A stretch of DNA of 64,000 nt, taken from contig CAKQYS010000001.1 of the NCBI GenBank assembly GCA_934293375.1, positions 248,001 to 312,000 of the forward strand. Direction: 5' to 3'. The stretch's first letter is position 1. Each line of letters starts with the position of its first letter. The DNA is from an uncultured Lachnospiraceae bacterium. GTDB lineage: Bacteria; Bacillota; Clostridia; Lachnospirales; Lachnospiraceae. Both the position numbers and the translations under genes were made by a program. Shown here piece after piece: positions 54,042 through 63,728 of the stretch. The notes beneath the pieces are model-generated. The model ran no database searches and was not told where the DNA came from. It worked only from the letters and a program-made list of their open reading frames with translations.

Positions 54042-56681
54042 CTATGCTGTAATCTGCTCTTCTAACACCTTGGCTGCGGCACTTAATGCCTCACTGATAC
54101 CAGCCGGATTCTTTCCGCCCGCCTGTGCCATATTCGGACGGCCGCCACCGCCACCGCCTACGATCGGAGCAATCTTCTTGATCAGATTTCCGGCATGTGC
54201 ACCCTTCTTCATTGCTTCATCGGTTGCCATGGCAATCAGATTCACCTTTCCATCATTGGCAGAAGCAATGACAACCACGCCTTCTCCCATCTGACTCTTC
54301 AGCTGATCTCCTAACTCACGAAGGCCATTCATATCAACACCGTCTACTGAGGTTGCAAGCAGCTTCACGCCCTTGATTTCCGCCATCTGATCTGATACAT
54401 CACCCAGCGAGTCCTTTGCAAGCTTGCTCTTTAACGACTCATTTTCTGACTGCAATGCCTTTTCCTCTGCCAAAAGATGATTGATCTTATCTAAAATGTT
54501 CTGTGGCGTTGCCTTTAACAGCTTGGAAGCTTCAAAAAGCTTCTCCTCCATCTCTTTATAATACGCAAATACGCCTGCCCCCGTCAGTGCCTCAATACGT
54601 CTGACACCGGCAGCTACACCTGCCTCTGATACAATCTTAAAGGTAGTGATCGCACTAGTATTTGGCACATGCGTACCACCACAAAGCTCGATAGAATATC
54701 CACCCATATCTACGACACGAACAACATCACCGTACTTCTCACCAAACAGTGCCATCGCACCGGTTTTCTTTGCCTCTTCAATTGACATCTCCTTCGTAAC
54801 AACCGGATATGCAGCCTGAATAGATTCATTCACAAGCTTCTCAACCTGTGCAATCTCATCTTCTGTCATCGGTGAAAAATGAGCAAAGTCAAAACGAAGT
54901 CTGTCCGGAGTTACAAGAGAGCCCTTCTGTTCCACATGACTTCCTAATACTTTCTTTAACGCTTTCTGTAACAAATGGGTTGCGCTGTGATTTTTACAGG
55001 TATCCTGTCTCTTTGATGCATCTACCTCTAATGACACAGTATCTCCAACCTTAAACATCCCCTTGGTTACGGTTCCCACATGACCGATCTTTCCGCCCTT
55101 TAACTTAATGGTTTCCTCCACGGCAAATGCGCCTTCCTTAGAAAGGATCACACCGGTATCACCCTGCTGTCCACCCATAGTTGCGTAAAATGGCGTCTCA
55201 TCCACAAAGATCGTAGCCTTTTCGCCCTCTGAAATTGCCTGTGTTACCACATCTGTGGTCAGCACTGTAATCTTTGATTCATGCTGAAGATGATCATAAC
55301 CTACGAATACAGAAGTGATGCCTGCATCAATATCATCATATACGGTTGCATCCTGTCCCATATAATTTGTAGTCTTTCTGGCATTTCTTGCACTTTCTCT
55401 CTGTTCCTTCATGCATGCCTGATAAGCCTCTTCATCAATCGAATATCCCTTCTCCTCTAAAATCTCTTTTGTCAGATCCAGTGGGAATCCATAAGTATCA
55501 TAAAGCTTAAATGCATCCTCACCTGAAAGTACTTTTCCGCCATTCTTTTCCAGATCAGCCTCCAGATCAGCCAGAATACCAAGTCCCTGATCAATGGTCT
55601 TATTGAAATTATTCTCTTCCTGTGTCAAGACATTGAGAATGAACTGCTTCTTTTCCTCTAATTCCGGATATCCGCCCTTAGATCCCTCAATCACTGTCTC
55701 AGAAAGCTTTGCCAGGAAGATACCATCAATGCCAAGCAGTCTTCCATGTCTTGCAGCACGACGGATCAGACGACGCAGCACATAGCCGCGTCCTTCATTG
55801 GTCGGCATAATACCATCTGAGATCATGAATGTCGCTGAACGGATGTGATCCGTGATCAGACGGATGGACACATCCTTCTTGTCATCCTTGTGATACTCTG
55901 TGTGAGCAAATTCACATACTTTATCTCTAAGTGCCTGAATGGTATCCACATCAAAAATAGAATCCACATCCTGCACCACAACAGCCAGACGTTCAAGACC
56001 CATACCGGTATCTATGTTTTTCTGGGCAAGCTCTGTATAATTGCCCTTGCCATCATTATCAAACTGCGTAAATACATTGTTCCAGACTTCCATATAACGG
56101 TCACAATCACAGCCTACCGTACAATCAGGCTTACCACAGCCATATTTCTCACCGCGATCATAATACACTTCTGAACAAGGACCACAAGGACCGGCTCCAT
56201 GCTCCCAAAAATTATCTTCCTTGCCAAAACGGAAAATACGCTCCGGTGAGATACCGATCTTCTGATTCCAGATCTCAAATGCCTGATCATCATCCTCATA
56301 AATGGAAGGATACAGACGATCTGCCGGAAGGCCTACAACCTCCGTCAAAAACTCCCATGTCCAGGCAATTGCATCATCTTTAAAGTAATCGCCAAATGAG
56401 AAATTACCGAGCATCTCAAAAAAAGTACCATGACGTGCTGTCTTTCCTACATTTTCAATATCACCTGTACGAATACACTTCTGGCAGGTTGTCACTCGTT
56501 TTCTCGGTGGGATCTCCTGACCTGTAAAATATGGCTTTAATGGTGCCATTCCGGAATTAATCAGCAATAAGCTGTTATCATTATGTGGAACCAGAGAAAA
56601 ACTCTTCATACGAAGATGCTCTTTACTCTCAAAGAACTCCAAAAACATTTCTCTCAGTTCATTCACGCTGTACTTCTTCAC
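54042..56681 (-). CDS. alaS: Alanyl-tRNA synthetase
   Basis: 879 residues, full length. Starts with GTG (GGAGG 8 bases upstream): M-KKYSVNELREMFLEFFESK. Class II core with RVTTCQKCIRTGDIENVG and RHGTFFEMLGNFSFGDYFK; the editing domain has HSATHLLQKAL and the zinc motif ELCGGTHV; the C-Ala domain ends with the glycine-rich IVGGGGGGRPNMAQAGG. No T-box leader seen; it is transcribed from the upstream his genes. Confidence 0.98.
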   Translation of the reverse strand: MKKYSVNELREMFLEFFESKEHLRMKSFSLVPHNDNSLLLINSGMAPLKPYFTGQEIPPRKRVTTCQKCIRTGDIENVGKTARHGTFFEMLGNFSFGDYFKDDAIAWTWEFLTEVVGLPADRLYPSIYEDDDQAFEIWNQKIGISPERIFRFGKEDNFWEHGAGPCGPCSEVYYDRGEKYGCGKPDCTVGCDCDRYMEVWNNVFTQFDNDGKGNYTELAQKNIDTGMGLERLAVVVQDVDSIFDVDTIQALRDKVCEFAHTEYHKDDKKDVSIRLITDHIRSATFMISDGIMPTNEGRGYVLRRLIRRAARHGRLLGIDGIFLAKLSETVIEGSKGGYPELEEKKQFILNVLTQEENNFNKTIDQGLGILADLEADLEKNGGKVLSGEDAFKLYDTYGFPLDLTKEILEEKGYSIDEEAYQACMKEQRESARNARKTTNYMGQDATVYDDIDAGITSVFVGYDHLQHESKITVLTTDVVTQAISEGEKATIFVDETPFYATMGGQQGDTGVILSKEGAFAVEETIKLKGGKIGHVGTVTKGMFKVGDTVSLEVDASKRQDTCKNHSATHLLQKALKKVLGSHVEQKGSLVTPDRLRFDFAHFSPMTEDEIAQVEKLVNESIQAAYPVVTKEMSIEEAKKTGAMALFGEKYGDVVRVVDMGGYSIELCGGTHVPNTSAITTFKIVSEAGVAAGVRRIEALTGAGVFAYYKEMEEKLFEASKLLKATPQNILDKINHLLAEEKALQSENESLKSKLAKDSLGDVSDQMAEIKGVKLLATSVDGVDMNGLRELGDQLKSQMGEGVVVIASANDGKVNLIAMATDEAMKKGAHAGNLIKKIAPIVGGGGGGRPNMAQAGGKNPAGISEALSAAAKVLEEQITA

Positions 56682-56718
56682 AACAATATCCTCCTAAACC
56701 TGCTTATACTATAAACGA

Positions 56719-56847
56719 CTACTCCTGTGTCGTCTTCTGATTCTTCTTATCTCTTAAATGCTTGCCAAAAAACAATCCACCGATCGCAATCGCAATCAGG
56801 ATCACATAAGATACAAGATACTGTACTAAAGATGTTAAAAATGCCAT
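56719..56847 (-). CDS. Small membrane protein, 42 residues
   Basis: Reads MAFLTSLVQYLVSYVILIAI, continues hydrophobic, then FGKHLRDKKNQKTTQE. GGAGGATGA lies just upstream of the ATG. One membrane helix and a charged cytoplasmic tail. Located between hisI and alaS (37 bases before alaS). I have seen similar short proteins in this family of bacteria, but no function is known. Confidence 0.7.
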   Translation of the reverse strand: MAFLTSLVQYLVSYVILIAIAIGGLFFGKHLRDKKNQKTTQE

Positions 56848-56890
56848 AAAATCATCCTCCATTCAAACACATTATGTGTAGTATACATTT

Positions 56891-57832
56891 TTATACCAGA
56901 TCTGTAAAGAAGCATGTCGGATTTCCTGTATGGCAGGCAGCTCCGATCTGTGCTACCTTTGCAAGGATCGTATCTTTGTCACAATCTATCTGCAATGACT
57001 TGACATATTGAAAATGTCCTGATGTCTCACCCTTGATCCAGAGTGATTGTCTGCTCCTGCTAAAGTAGGTCATGCGTCCGGTCTCCACTGTCATGTTGTA
57101 GGATTCCTCATTCATATAAGCAACCATCAACACTTCCAATGTCCTGTAATTCTGCACGACTACCGGAATCAGTCCATCTGCATTGAGCTTAAATTCAGAA
57201 AACGGAATTTTACTTCGAAATCCATTCGCAGAAATACCTTTATCACTGAATACACTCTTTAATGTATTTAACTTTGACACATCAGAAAGGCTGACAATAC
57301 ACTGATCCATACCTGTTGCCTCTACATAGTTTGCCAAAAAAACAAAGTCATCATGCACATCTCCTGCATTGATCATGATCGGATTGGTGACCGAGCTTCG
57401 CAAGGCATTTAACATATCCATATTTTCTCCGGTCGAAGTATGATCAGTCACATAGATCACACCCACACCCATCTGGGAATAATACATGGCAGTCTCCACC
57501 ACATCATCCACATAATAGGTATTGATCACGACGCCAATCTTTTCTGTGCCATATGTAACAATCGCATCTGTCAGCAATGTCTGATCTTCCGTTTCAATAA
57601 TTGTCTGTGCTGCCCCCGCTTCAAACACACGGTCTATATCTTCCATCTGTTTTGGAGAGATGCGGACAACAACCGGAACATCTACCTTCTCTGACAGCTT
57701 CTGAATCGAAGCAATATCCGATTCTGATTCCTTCACAAAATACAACTCATCTGCACCGGCACTTGCAAACTGTACGCCCATCTCAATGGCATTTGCACCT
57801 GATACGGCCGGAATCACTTTTACTTCTCTCAT
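56891..57832 (-). CDS. hisI: HisF-like degenerate barrel fused to phosphoribosyl-AMP cyclohydrolase (HisI)
   Basis: 313 residues. The C-terminal 100 or so (from about residue 212) are HisI: GLIPVVVQNYRTLEVLMVAYMN, TYFSRSRQSLWIKGETSGH, DCDKDTILAKV and ACHTGNPTCF, all catalytic blocks. The N-terminal 200 look like HisF/HisA (GADELYFVK matches GADELVFLD), but the catalytic Asp after 'IIP' is replaced (VIPAVSG), the second Asp appears as Asn (GVVINTYY) and the phosphate loop GGGIR is lost (VRISPKQ). So the barrel is probably a non-catalytic partner or scaffold. No HisE domain is attached. Three bases after hisB. Confidence 0.85.
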   Translation of the reverse strand: MREVKVIPAVSGANAIEMGVQFASAGADELYFVKESESDIASIQKLSEKVDVPVVVRISPKQMEDIDRVFEAGAAQTIIETEDQTLLTDAIVTYGTEKIGVVINTYYVDDVVETAMYYSQMGVGVIYVTDHTSTGENMDMLNALRSSVTNPIMINAGDVHDDFVFLANYVEATGMDQCIVSLSDVSKLNTLKSVFSDKGISANGFRSKIPFSEFKLNADGLIPVVVQNYRTLEVLMVAYMNEESYNMTVETGRMTYFSRSRQSLWIKGETSGHFQYVKSLQIDCDKDTILAKVAQIGAACHTGNPTCFFTDLV

Positions 57833-57835
57833 ATA

Positions 57836-58435
57836 TTATAATGTCCCTTTCGTTGATAAAACCTTACCCTGTAACCTCGGCTCCACCATAGTTGCCTCAT
57901 CAAGTGCTTTGGCAAATGCCTTGAATGCAGCTTCTATGACATGATGATTATTCTGACCATCTAACTGCTTCAAATTAATATTCATGCCGGCAGCATAAGA
58001 AACCGCATAAAAGAATTCTCTTACCATTTCCGTATCCATATAGCCAACACGCTCTACGGTCAGATTCAGATCATACACCAGATATGGTCTGCCGGACAGA
58101 TCCAATGCACACAATATCAAAGTCTCATCCATCGGCAACATGAAATTACCAAATCTCTTAATGGCTTTTTTATCTCCAAGAGCTTCTTTGATCGCCTGAC
58201 CGAGCACGATTCCGGTATCCTCAATCGTATGATGGGAATCTACATACAGATCCCCCTTTACCTTCACATCCAGGTCAAAAAATCCATGCCTTGCAAAGCT
58301 GTTAAGCATATGATCAAAAAAACCAATGCCTGTATCAATTGCAGTCTTGCCCTGTCCATCCAGATTGATCGTTATCGTAATGTCTGTCTCTGCAGTCTGT
58401 CTTGTTACAGTTGCCTGTCTCGTCTTCGTAGCCAC
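57836..58435 (-). CDS. hisB: Imidazoleglycerol-phosphate dehydratase
   Basis: Sixth step of histidine synthesis. 199 residues, monofunctional form. The paired His motifs HHTIEDTGI and NNHHVIEAAFKAFAKAL hold the two manganese ions; FFDHMLNSFARHG is conserved. GTG start at 58435 with AAGGAGG 7 bases upstream. Confidence 0.97.
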   Translation of the reverse strand: MATKTRQATVTRQTAETDITITINLDGQGKTAIDTGIGFFDHMLNSFARHGFFDLDVKVKGDLYVDSHHTIEDTGIVLGQAIKEALGDKKAIKRFGNFMLPMDETLILCALDLSGRPYLVYDLNLTVERVGYMDTEMVREFFYAVSYAAGMNINLKQLDGQNNHHVIEAAFKAFAKALDEATMVEPRLQGKVLSTKGTL

Positions 58436-58463
58436 CTGATACCCTCCTTAGTTATCTACAACC

Positions 58464-59753
58464 TCACTCAAATCTGACTTTGATTGAGTTTGCATGTGCT
58501 GTCAATTGTTCTGCTGTTGCAAAATCAATGATATCCTGATGAATATCCTCTAACGCTTCTCTTGAATAATATATCACACTTGACTTCTTAATAAAGTCGT
58601 CTACGGAAAGCGGTGAAAAGAACTTTGCTGTTCCATTTGTCGGAAGTACATGATTTGGGCCGGCAAAATAATCTCCCAGCGGTTCTGAACTGTAGCTGCC
58701 AATAAAGATGGCTCCTGCATTCCGAATTCTCGTCATGACATCAAATGGATTTGCTGTCACGATCTCCAAATGCTCAGATGCAATGTCATTGGCAACGGCA
58801 ACTGCCTCTTCCATATTCTTTGCAATCAACATATAACCATAATTCTCTAATGATTTACTAATAATATCACTCCGTGACAATTCTTTCAAGAAGCCGCTGA
58901 TCTCCCGGTCTACCGCATCCGCAAGTGCTTCACTGGTTGTCACCAGAATCGCCGAAGCCATTTCATCATGTTCAGCCTGTGATAACAGATCCGCAGCCAC
59001 ATAACGAGGATTTGCTGTTTCATCGGCAAGCACAAGGATCTCACTCGGACCGGCAATGGAATCAATGCTGACATGTCCATACACCGCTCTCTTGGCCAGT
59101 GCTACAAATATATTACCCGGTCCTACGATCTTATCTACCTTTGGAATAGATTCCGTACCATATGCCAAAGCCGCAATTGCCTGTGCTCCACCCGCCTTAT
59201 AGATCGCTGTGGCACCCGCTTCATTCGCAGCAACCAATGTAGTTGGATATACCTTGCCCTCTGCATTACACGGCGTTGTCATGATGATCTTCTCTACACC
59301 TGCTACCTTGGCAGGGACGATATTCATCAACACCGATGACGGATATACAGCCTTTCCGCCCGGTACATATACACCAACAGATTCCATCGGCGTTACCTTC
59401 TGCCCAAGCAGGGTGCCATCCGGCTTCGAATCAAACCAGCTGTACTGTCTCTGCTTCTCATGATACTCACGGATATTGACCAAAGCCTTCCTGATCACCT
59501 CTACCAGATGGGAATCCACCTCACGGTACGCCTCCTCAATCTCTTCCTTTGTGACTCTGACATTGTCCGCTGTGATCTTTGCATGGTCAAACTTCTCTGT
59601 ATACGCAAATAATGCCTGATCTTTATTCTGCTTCACATCCTCTACAATATCCTTTACTACATCTGCATAGCTGTCATAATTGTTTGGACTTCTCTTTAAC
59701 AGATCATTTAATATATTCTGCTTCTCCGTTTCTGTTATCAGTACTTTTCTCAT
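58464..59753 (-). CDS. hisD: Histidinol dehydrogenase
   Basis: Last two steps of histidine synthesis. About 429 residues from the ATG at 59753, just after the hisG stop; the ATG at 59762 overlaps hisG and its site is too close. Zinc ligands and signature: DSIAGPSEILVLAD, LLSQAEHDEMASAILVT, and GPNHVLPTNGTAKFFSPL near the C terminus. Confidence 0.97.
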   Translation of the reverse strand: MRKVLITETEKQNILNDLLKRSPNNYDSYADVVKDIVEDVKQNKDQALFAYTEKFDHAKITADNVRVTKEEIEEAYREVDSHLVEVIRKALVNIREYHEKQRQYSWFDSKPDGTLLGQKVTPMESVGVYVPGGKAVYPSSVLMNIVPAKVAGVEKIIMTTPCNAEGKVYPTTLVAANEAGATAIYKAGGAQAIAALAYGTESIPKVDKIVGPGNIFVALAKRAVYGHVSIDSIAGPSEILVLADETANPRYVAADLLSQAEHDEMASAILVTTSEALADAVDREISGFLKELSRSDIISKSLENYGYMLIAKNMEEAVAVANDIASEHLEIVTANPFDVMTRIRNAGAIFIGSYSSEPLGDYFAGPNHVLPTNGTAKFFSPLSVDDFIKKSSVIYYSREALEDIHQDIIDFATAEQLTAHANSIKVRFE

Positions 59754-59758
59754 TTTTA

Positions 59759-60415
59759 TCATCCTTTCATTGCATTTTCCGTGATCAGATCACTTAGATC
59801 AGCCAGAATCTTCCGGATGCGATCCTGCTCCATTTTCAAGCTCACCTGATTCACTACCATGCGGGCTGATAGTGGACAGATCTCTTCTAAGACTGTCAGT
59901 CCATTCTCTCTCAGAGTAGATCCGGTCTCTACAATATCTACGATCACCTCCGACAGATCCACGATTGGTGCAAGCTCTACAGAACCGTTTAACTTTATGA
60001 TCTCAACTGTCTGATTCTTCTTATTGTTAAAATAATCCTTTGCAATATTCGGATACTTACTGGCTACCCGGATAATGTCGTTTTTCTGTAACAGCGGACG
60101 GGCTGATTCCGGACCGCAGACACACATTCTGCATTTACCAAACCCAAGATCCATAACCTCATATATGTTACGGCCCTCTTCCAGAATCGTATCCTTTCCC
60201 ACTACTCCGATGTCTGCCGCGCCGTACTCAACATATGTCGGTACATCAGATGCTTTTGATAGAAAAAAACGAAGCTTCAGCTCTTCATTTGTAAATATCA
60301 GCTTTCGGGTATTCTTATCACGCATCTCATCACAGTGAATACCGATCTGATCAAATAGATCCAATGTCTTCATTGCAAGTCTTCCCTTTGCCAGGGCAAA
60401 TGTTAAATATCTCAT
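59759..60415 (-). CDS. hisG: ATP phosphoribosyltransferase catalytic subunit, short form
   Basis: First step of histidine synthesis. 218 residues, the short HisG lacking the C-terminal regulatory domain, which therefore needs HisZ (encoded just upstream). FALAKGRLAMKTLDLF, ASDVPTYVEYGAADIGVVGKD, VDLSEVIVDIVETGSTLRENGL match. GAGGAG precedes the ATG. Confidence 0.97.
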   Translation of the reverse strand: MRYLTFALAKGRLAMKTLDLFDQIGIHCDEMRDKNTRKLIFTNEELKLRFFLSKASDVPTYVEYGAADIGVVGKDTILEEGRNIYEVMDLGFGKCRMCVCGPESARPLLQKNDIIRVASKYPNIAKDYFNNKKNQTVEIIKLNGSVELAPIVDLSEVIVDIVETGSTLRENGLTVLEEICPLSARMVVNQVSLKMEQDRIRKILADLSDLITENAMKG

Positions 60416-60436
60416 AGTACACTCCTCATCCGAACT

Positions 60437-61696
60437 CTATGCTCTTAAACTGTCAGTTGTCTTTTCCTGTATCTTCCCTGTTTGTACATCTACAACTTTG
60501 GCGTGATCAACTCCGTCCAGGAAAATCAGCTCTGTGAAATCCTGTCTGGTTGCATAAGCAATATAATCTGCATCTGTTCTCCGGTCAGACATACGGATCA
60601 ACTCAACACGCCGGTCCTGTTTTCTGTATTGATTACCAAGACCTATAGCAGTCATTTGGTCATCTCTTCGATATACGATCAATGTACTATCCACATGTGT
60701 ATCTACTTCGATTTTCTGCCTTGCGATTGCGAGCAGCAGTTCGTCTACATTAAACCCAAATCCAACTGCCGGTGCATCCTTTCCAAACTGTCGAAGAAGC
60801 GTATTGTAACGGCCACCCTTGACAATCGCATCGCCGGTTCCATAGGTATATCCCCGGAATATGATTCCTGTATAATATTCATACATAGAAAGCATTCCCA
60901 GATCAAATCCGATATACTGTTCATATCCATAATACGACAATGCCTGATACAGTTTCTCCATACGGTCGATCGCCTCTAGAGAAATGTCATTATGGACGAG
61001 TCCCCTTGCACGCTCCAACATATCCATACCGCCAAACAAAGAATCAAAATTCTTAAATGCATCCTGTATCTTCGTATCCACATGCAATGTCTTCACATAT
61101 TCAGTTAAGCCAAATGAATTCTTGTTTTGAATAAACTCTCTGAGATGATTCTCTGTATCCGAGTCAATTCCTGCCTCTTTGACTAGCCCCTTAAAGAAAT
61201 TTACATTTCCGACCTCAATCTGAAACTCCGTAAGACCGGATGCTAAAAAGCAGTCGATCACTGTGGCGATGATTTCAGCATCTGCTGCCGAACTGTCATC
61301 GTTGACCAGTTCTCCACCAATCTCTGTATTTTCCTTGAGCTTACCCTGCAGGTTGTGAATGTTCTTATATGTATTGCCTTCATAACACAGACGAAGTGGA
61401 AGCACCTCGTCTGCATAATATTTGGCAACACATCTGGCAATACTCGGCGTCATATCCGGGCGTAGCACCAGTGTATTATTCTCCCGGTCAAAAAACTTAT
61501 ACATTTCATTTGATCTGGCAGAACCTTTATCCCGATTAAAGATATCAAAATATTCAAATGTTGGTGTCTCGATGTCATGGTAGCAATACAACTCCATTAC
61601 ATGATGCAGCGCATCCAGCATCTTACGCTTCTTGCGGCATTCTACATCATACACATCTCTTACACCTTCAGGTGTATGCAACAACTTCTCATTCAT
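60437..61696 (-). CDS. hisZ: ATP phosphoribosyltransferase regulatory subunit
   Basis: 419 residues, a paralogue of histidyl-tRNA synthetase that regulates short HisG. TPEGVRDVYDVECRKKRKML, FEYFDIFNRDKGSARSNEMYKFFDREN and LRPDMTPSIARCVAKYY mark the class II-like core. I call HisZ because of the adjacent short HisG and the missing anticodon-binding end. First gene of the his-alaS unit, with AAGGAG before the ATG. Confidence 0.95.
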   Translation of the reverse strand: MNEKLLHTPEGVRDVYDVECRKKRKMLDALHHVMELYCYHDIETPTFEYFDIFNRDKGSARSNEMYKFFDRENNTLVLRPDMTPSIARCVAKYYADEVLPLRLCYEGNTYKNIHNLQGKLKENTEIGGELVNDDSSAADAEIIATVIDCFLASGLTEFQIEVGNVNFFKGLVKEAGIDSDTENHLREFIQNKNSFGLTEYVKTLHVDTKIQDAFKNFDSLFGGMDMLERARGLVHNDISLEAIDRMEKLYQALSYYGYEQYIGFDLGMLSMYEYYTGIIFRGYTYGTGDAIVKGGRYNTLLRQFGKDAPAVGFGFNVDELLLAIARQKIEVDTHVDSTLIVYRRDDQMTAIGLGNQYRKQDRRVELIRMSDRRTDADYIAYATRQDFTELIFLDGVDHAKVVDVQTGKIQEKTTDSLRA

Positions 61697-61740
61697 CTTA
61701 TTATCTCCTTACATTACAGCAATCAGGCTGTCCTTTGTCA

Positions 61741-61779
61741 GTGGTCTGCACTTCACTATGATAAAGCAAAACAGACCAC
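61741..61779 (-). other. Leader hairpin of the hisZ operon
   Basis: Perfect 8-bp inverted repeat GTGGTCTG/CAGACCAC at the very 5' end of the predicted transcript, followed by a second small stem (ACAGC/GCTGT, 61716-61731) just before the hisZ ribosome binding site. No T-box or His-codon leader is evident. A role in translation control or mRNA stability is inference. Confidence 0.45.
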
Positions 61780-61783
61780 ATAT

Positions 61784-61812
61784 ATAATACACGAAAAATG
61801 AGATATCTGCAA
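61784..61812 (-). promoter_or_regulatory. Predicted sigma-A promoter of the hisZ-alaS operon
   Basis: Minus strand: -35 TTGCAG (61807-61812), 17-bp spacer, -10 TATTAT (61784-61789). It lies just after the deacetylase gene stop, giving a leader of about 80 bases. Confidence 0.65.
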
Positions 61813-61815
61813 TCT

Positions 61816-62982
61816 TTAATTATTTACATTATGATGATATGCCTTCGTGCTATCTGTAATCGGCAGGAATGTATATCCATGATCTTTTCCGTACTTAATA
61901 ATATCCCCTAATGAATTGATCGTCATTGACTTATTTTCAGAATCATGCATCAAAACCACATTTTCCTGATTTTTTCTGAGACCGTTTATGACATTCTTAT
62001 ATGCCTGGGATGCTGTTTTACATCCACCTGCATCCAGATTCGCTACATTCCAATCATGGTAACGGTATCCCCAGTCGTCCATTTTCTTTGTCAGTCTACT
62101 CATGATTCCCTTGTTATAACGGCTTACGGTATTCGAACTTCCGCCCGGGAATCTTGTATTGATACACCATTTTCCGGTTTTCTCAAAGAAGTAATCTCTC
62201 AGATCATCGACATTCTTCTTGTATTTTTCTTCTGACTTGTAGATTGAATAATAATCATGTGAATATCCATGAATGGCAAGTGTATGTCCCTCCGCAAGAA
62301 TACGCTTCGTATATTTTAATGTATTGTCATTTGGTTTGATCTCAAAGAAAGTTGCCTTAACACCGTTCTCCTTCAGAATATCCAGGATCTTTGGTGTCGT
62401 ACCGGTGCTCGGACCATCGTCAAATGTCAGGTAGATAATACTTGACGGTTTCTTCTTTACAAATAAAAAGCATGTATATGTCACACCATTGATGTTTCCG
62501 GTAATTTTTGCTTTTCCTTTGCTTTTTGCTGTAATCTTTCCTGTATTACTCACCGTCGCAACCTCTTTGTTGTCGGAAGACCATTTACAGGATGCTGCCC
62601 GCACATCAGAAGTAAATACGATCTGCAATGTTTCTCCTGTCAGCATGGTTGTCTTCGGATAGATCATACCTCTCTTATTTACATGATACCGGAAAGAATA
62701 GGTCTGACCATCGCACTTCACTCTGATCGTCGCATTTCCCTCTGCCTTTGCATATACATAACCAAGCTTATCTACTTTCAAAATATCCGGATTTGAACTT
62801 CCAAACTTACAATTGGATGCCTTAAATCCCTCTAATGCCCTTTCCTCCATAACATTGGTCGTCTGACCTAATGCAAGCTGGATCCGTTTGGTTTTGTTTT
62901 TGCTCTTTGCTGCGTCCACACCCGGTGCACACAACACAAGTGTCATCATGATCACCATCACATACATAAAAACTTTCTTCAT
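61816..62982 (-). CDS. Secreted polysaccharide deacetylase with Ig-like domain
   Basis: About 388 residues from the ATG at 62982 (GAGGG upstream). Signal peptide to about residue 25. An N-terminal BIG2-like Ig domain covers roughly residues 105-180 (SSDNKEVATVSNTGKITAKS). The C-terminal NodB domain has TFDDGPS (motif 1), a GYSHDY histidine motif 2, RFPGGSSN (motif 3) and VVLMHDS (motif 5). Probably removes acetyl groups from peptidoglycan or another N-acetylated glycan. 36 bases after recU. Confidence 0.92.
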   Translation of the reverse strand: MKKVFMYVMVIMMTLVLCAPGVDAAKSKNKTKRIQLALGQTTNVMEERALEGFKASNCKFGSSNPDILKVDKLGYVYAKAEGNATIRVKCDGQTYSFRYHVNKRGMIYPKTTMLTGETLQIVFTSDVRAASCKWSSDNKEVATVSNTGKITAKSKGKAKITGNINGVTYTCFLFVKKKPSSIIYLTFDDGPSTGTTPKILDILKENGVKATFFEIKPNDNTLKYTKRILAEGHTLAIHGYSHDYYSIYKSEEKYKKNVDDLRDYFFEKTGKWCINTRFPGGSSNTVSRYNKGIMSRLTKKMDDWGYRYHDWNVANLDAGGCKTASQAYKNVINGLRKNQENVVLMHDSENKSMTINSLGDIIKYGKDHGYTFLPITDSTKAYHHNVNN

Positions 62983-63018
62983 CTTCTGTCCCTCATCTTT
63001 CTTCAATTGTATAAAATC

Positions 63019-63549
63019 TTACCGGCTCTCCAGATCTTTCTGCAGACATTCCAGATAATGTACGATCACTCCATTGGACGAATGGATAAAATAGGTTTCA
63101 TCTAATTCCTCGAATAATACATTCTTCGGATGTCCGTCATCAATGCTGTTGATAAAATTCCGGAGTTCCCGATATCGCATATAATAAAATGCATTTCTGG
63201 AGGTAAAATGGATTACCAAAAAACTGATGCCATCCTGTGCTTCAAATTCTCCCATGAACCGATACTGATGTTCGTGTACATTTTTTAGAGGGAAAACATC
63301 GCCCACACATTCTTTTGCATCAAAACAGATTGGCACGCCCTGACATACACCAATATAATCCACTGTAGAATCCTTTTCAAAATAAGCCAATGTGATCTGG
63401 TGAGAATTCTTGTCGATCTTTACCGGCGTGATCGGTGTTGGAATCTTCTGTACCAGAGCCAGTCCCTTTTCCTTATAGGTTTCGTTTGAAAAATTAATAA
63501 ACTCTTCCAATGTAGAACCCCTAAGTCCTCTGGAATTCCATGTTGCCAT
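63019..63549 (-). CDS. recU: Holliday junction resolvase RecU
   Basis: 176 residues. WNSRGLRGSTLEEFIN at the start and the nuclease core with VDYIGVCQGVPICFDAKEC (acidic metal ligands), HEHQYRFMGEF and FLVIHF match the RecU family. Resolves four-way junctions in recombination and repair; Firmicutes-specific. GAGGAG precedes the ATG at 63549. Confidence 0.94.
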   Translation of the reverse strand: MATWNSRGLRGSTLEEFINFSNETYKEKGLALVQKIPTPITPVKIDKNSHQITLAYFEKDSTVDYIGVCQGVPICFDAKECVGDVFPLKNVHEHQYRFMGEFEAQDGISFLVIHFTSRNAFYYMRYRELRNFINSIDDGHPKNVLFEELDETYFIHSSNGVIVHYLECLQKDLESR

Positions 63550-63585
63550 ACGGTATGACTCCTCTCCTGCATCTTACTGTTTCTT

Positions 63586-63614
63586 ATTGTAGCATCTTTC
63601 TTTTATTTATTCCA
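63586..63614 (-). promoter_or_regulatory. Weak promoter candidate for recU
   Basis: Minus strand: good -10 TACAAT (63586-63591), 17-bp spacer, poor -35 TGGAAT (63609-63614). Low confidence; the 179-base gap also serves the divergent gene at 63729. Confidence 0.35.
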
Positions 63615-63728
63615 TGAAAACTTCCTTTCAAAGTTCTGTCATATTTTTATAGCTTATTAAACTACAAAATGCTATACTGTATACTGTACAGATTGATAGC
63701 TCAGGCTATACGAAAGAAGGGAAGCTGC

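Noticed and set aside
61700..61781. A 26-codon reading frame before hisZ that could be a leader peptide
   Set aside because: Its ATG (61779-61781) lies within three bases of the -10 box, so it would not be on the transcript, and it has one His codon only.
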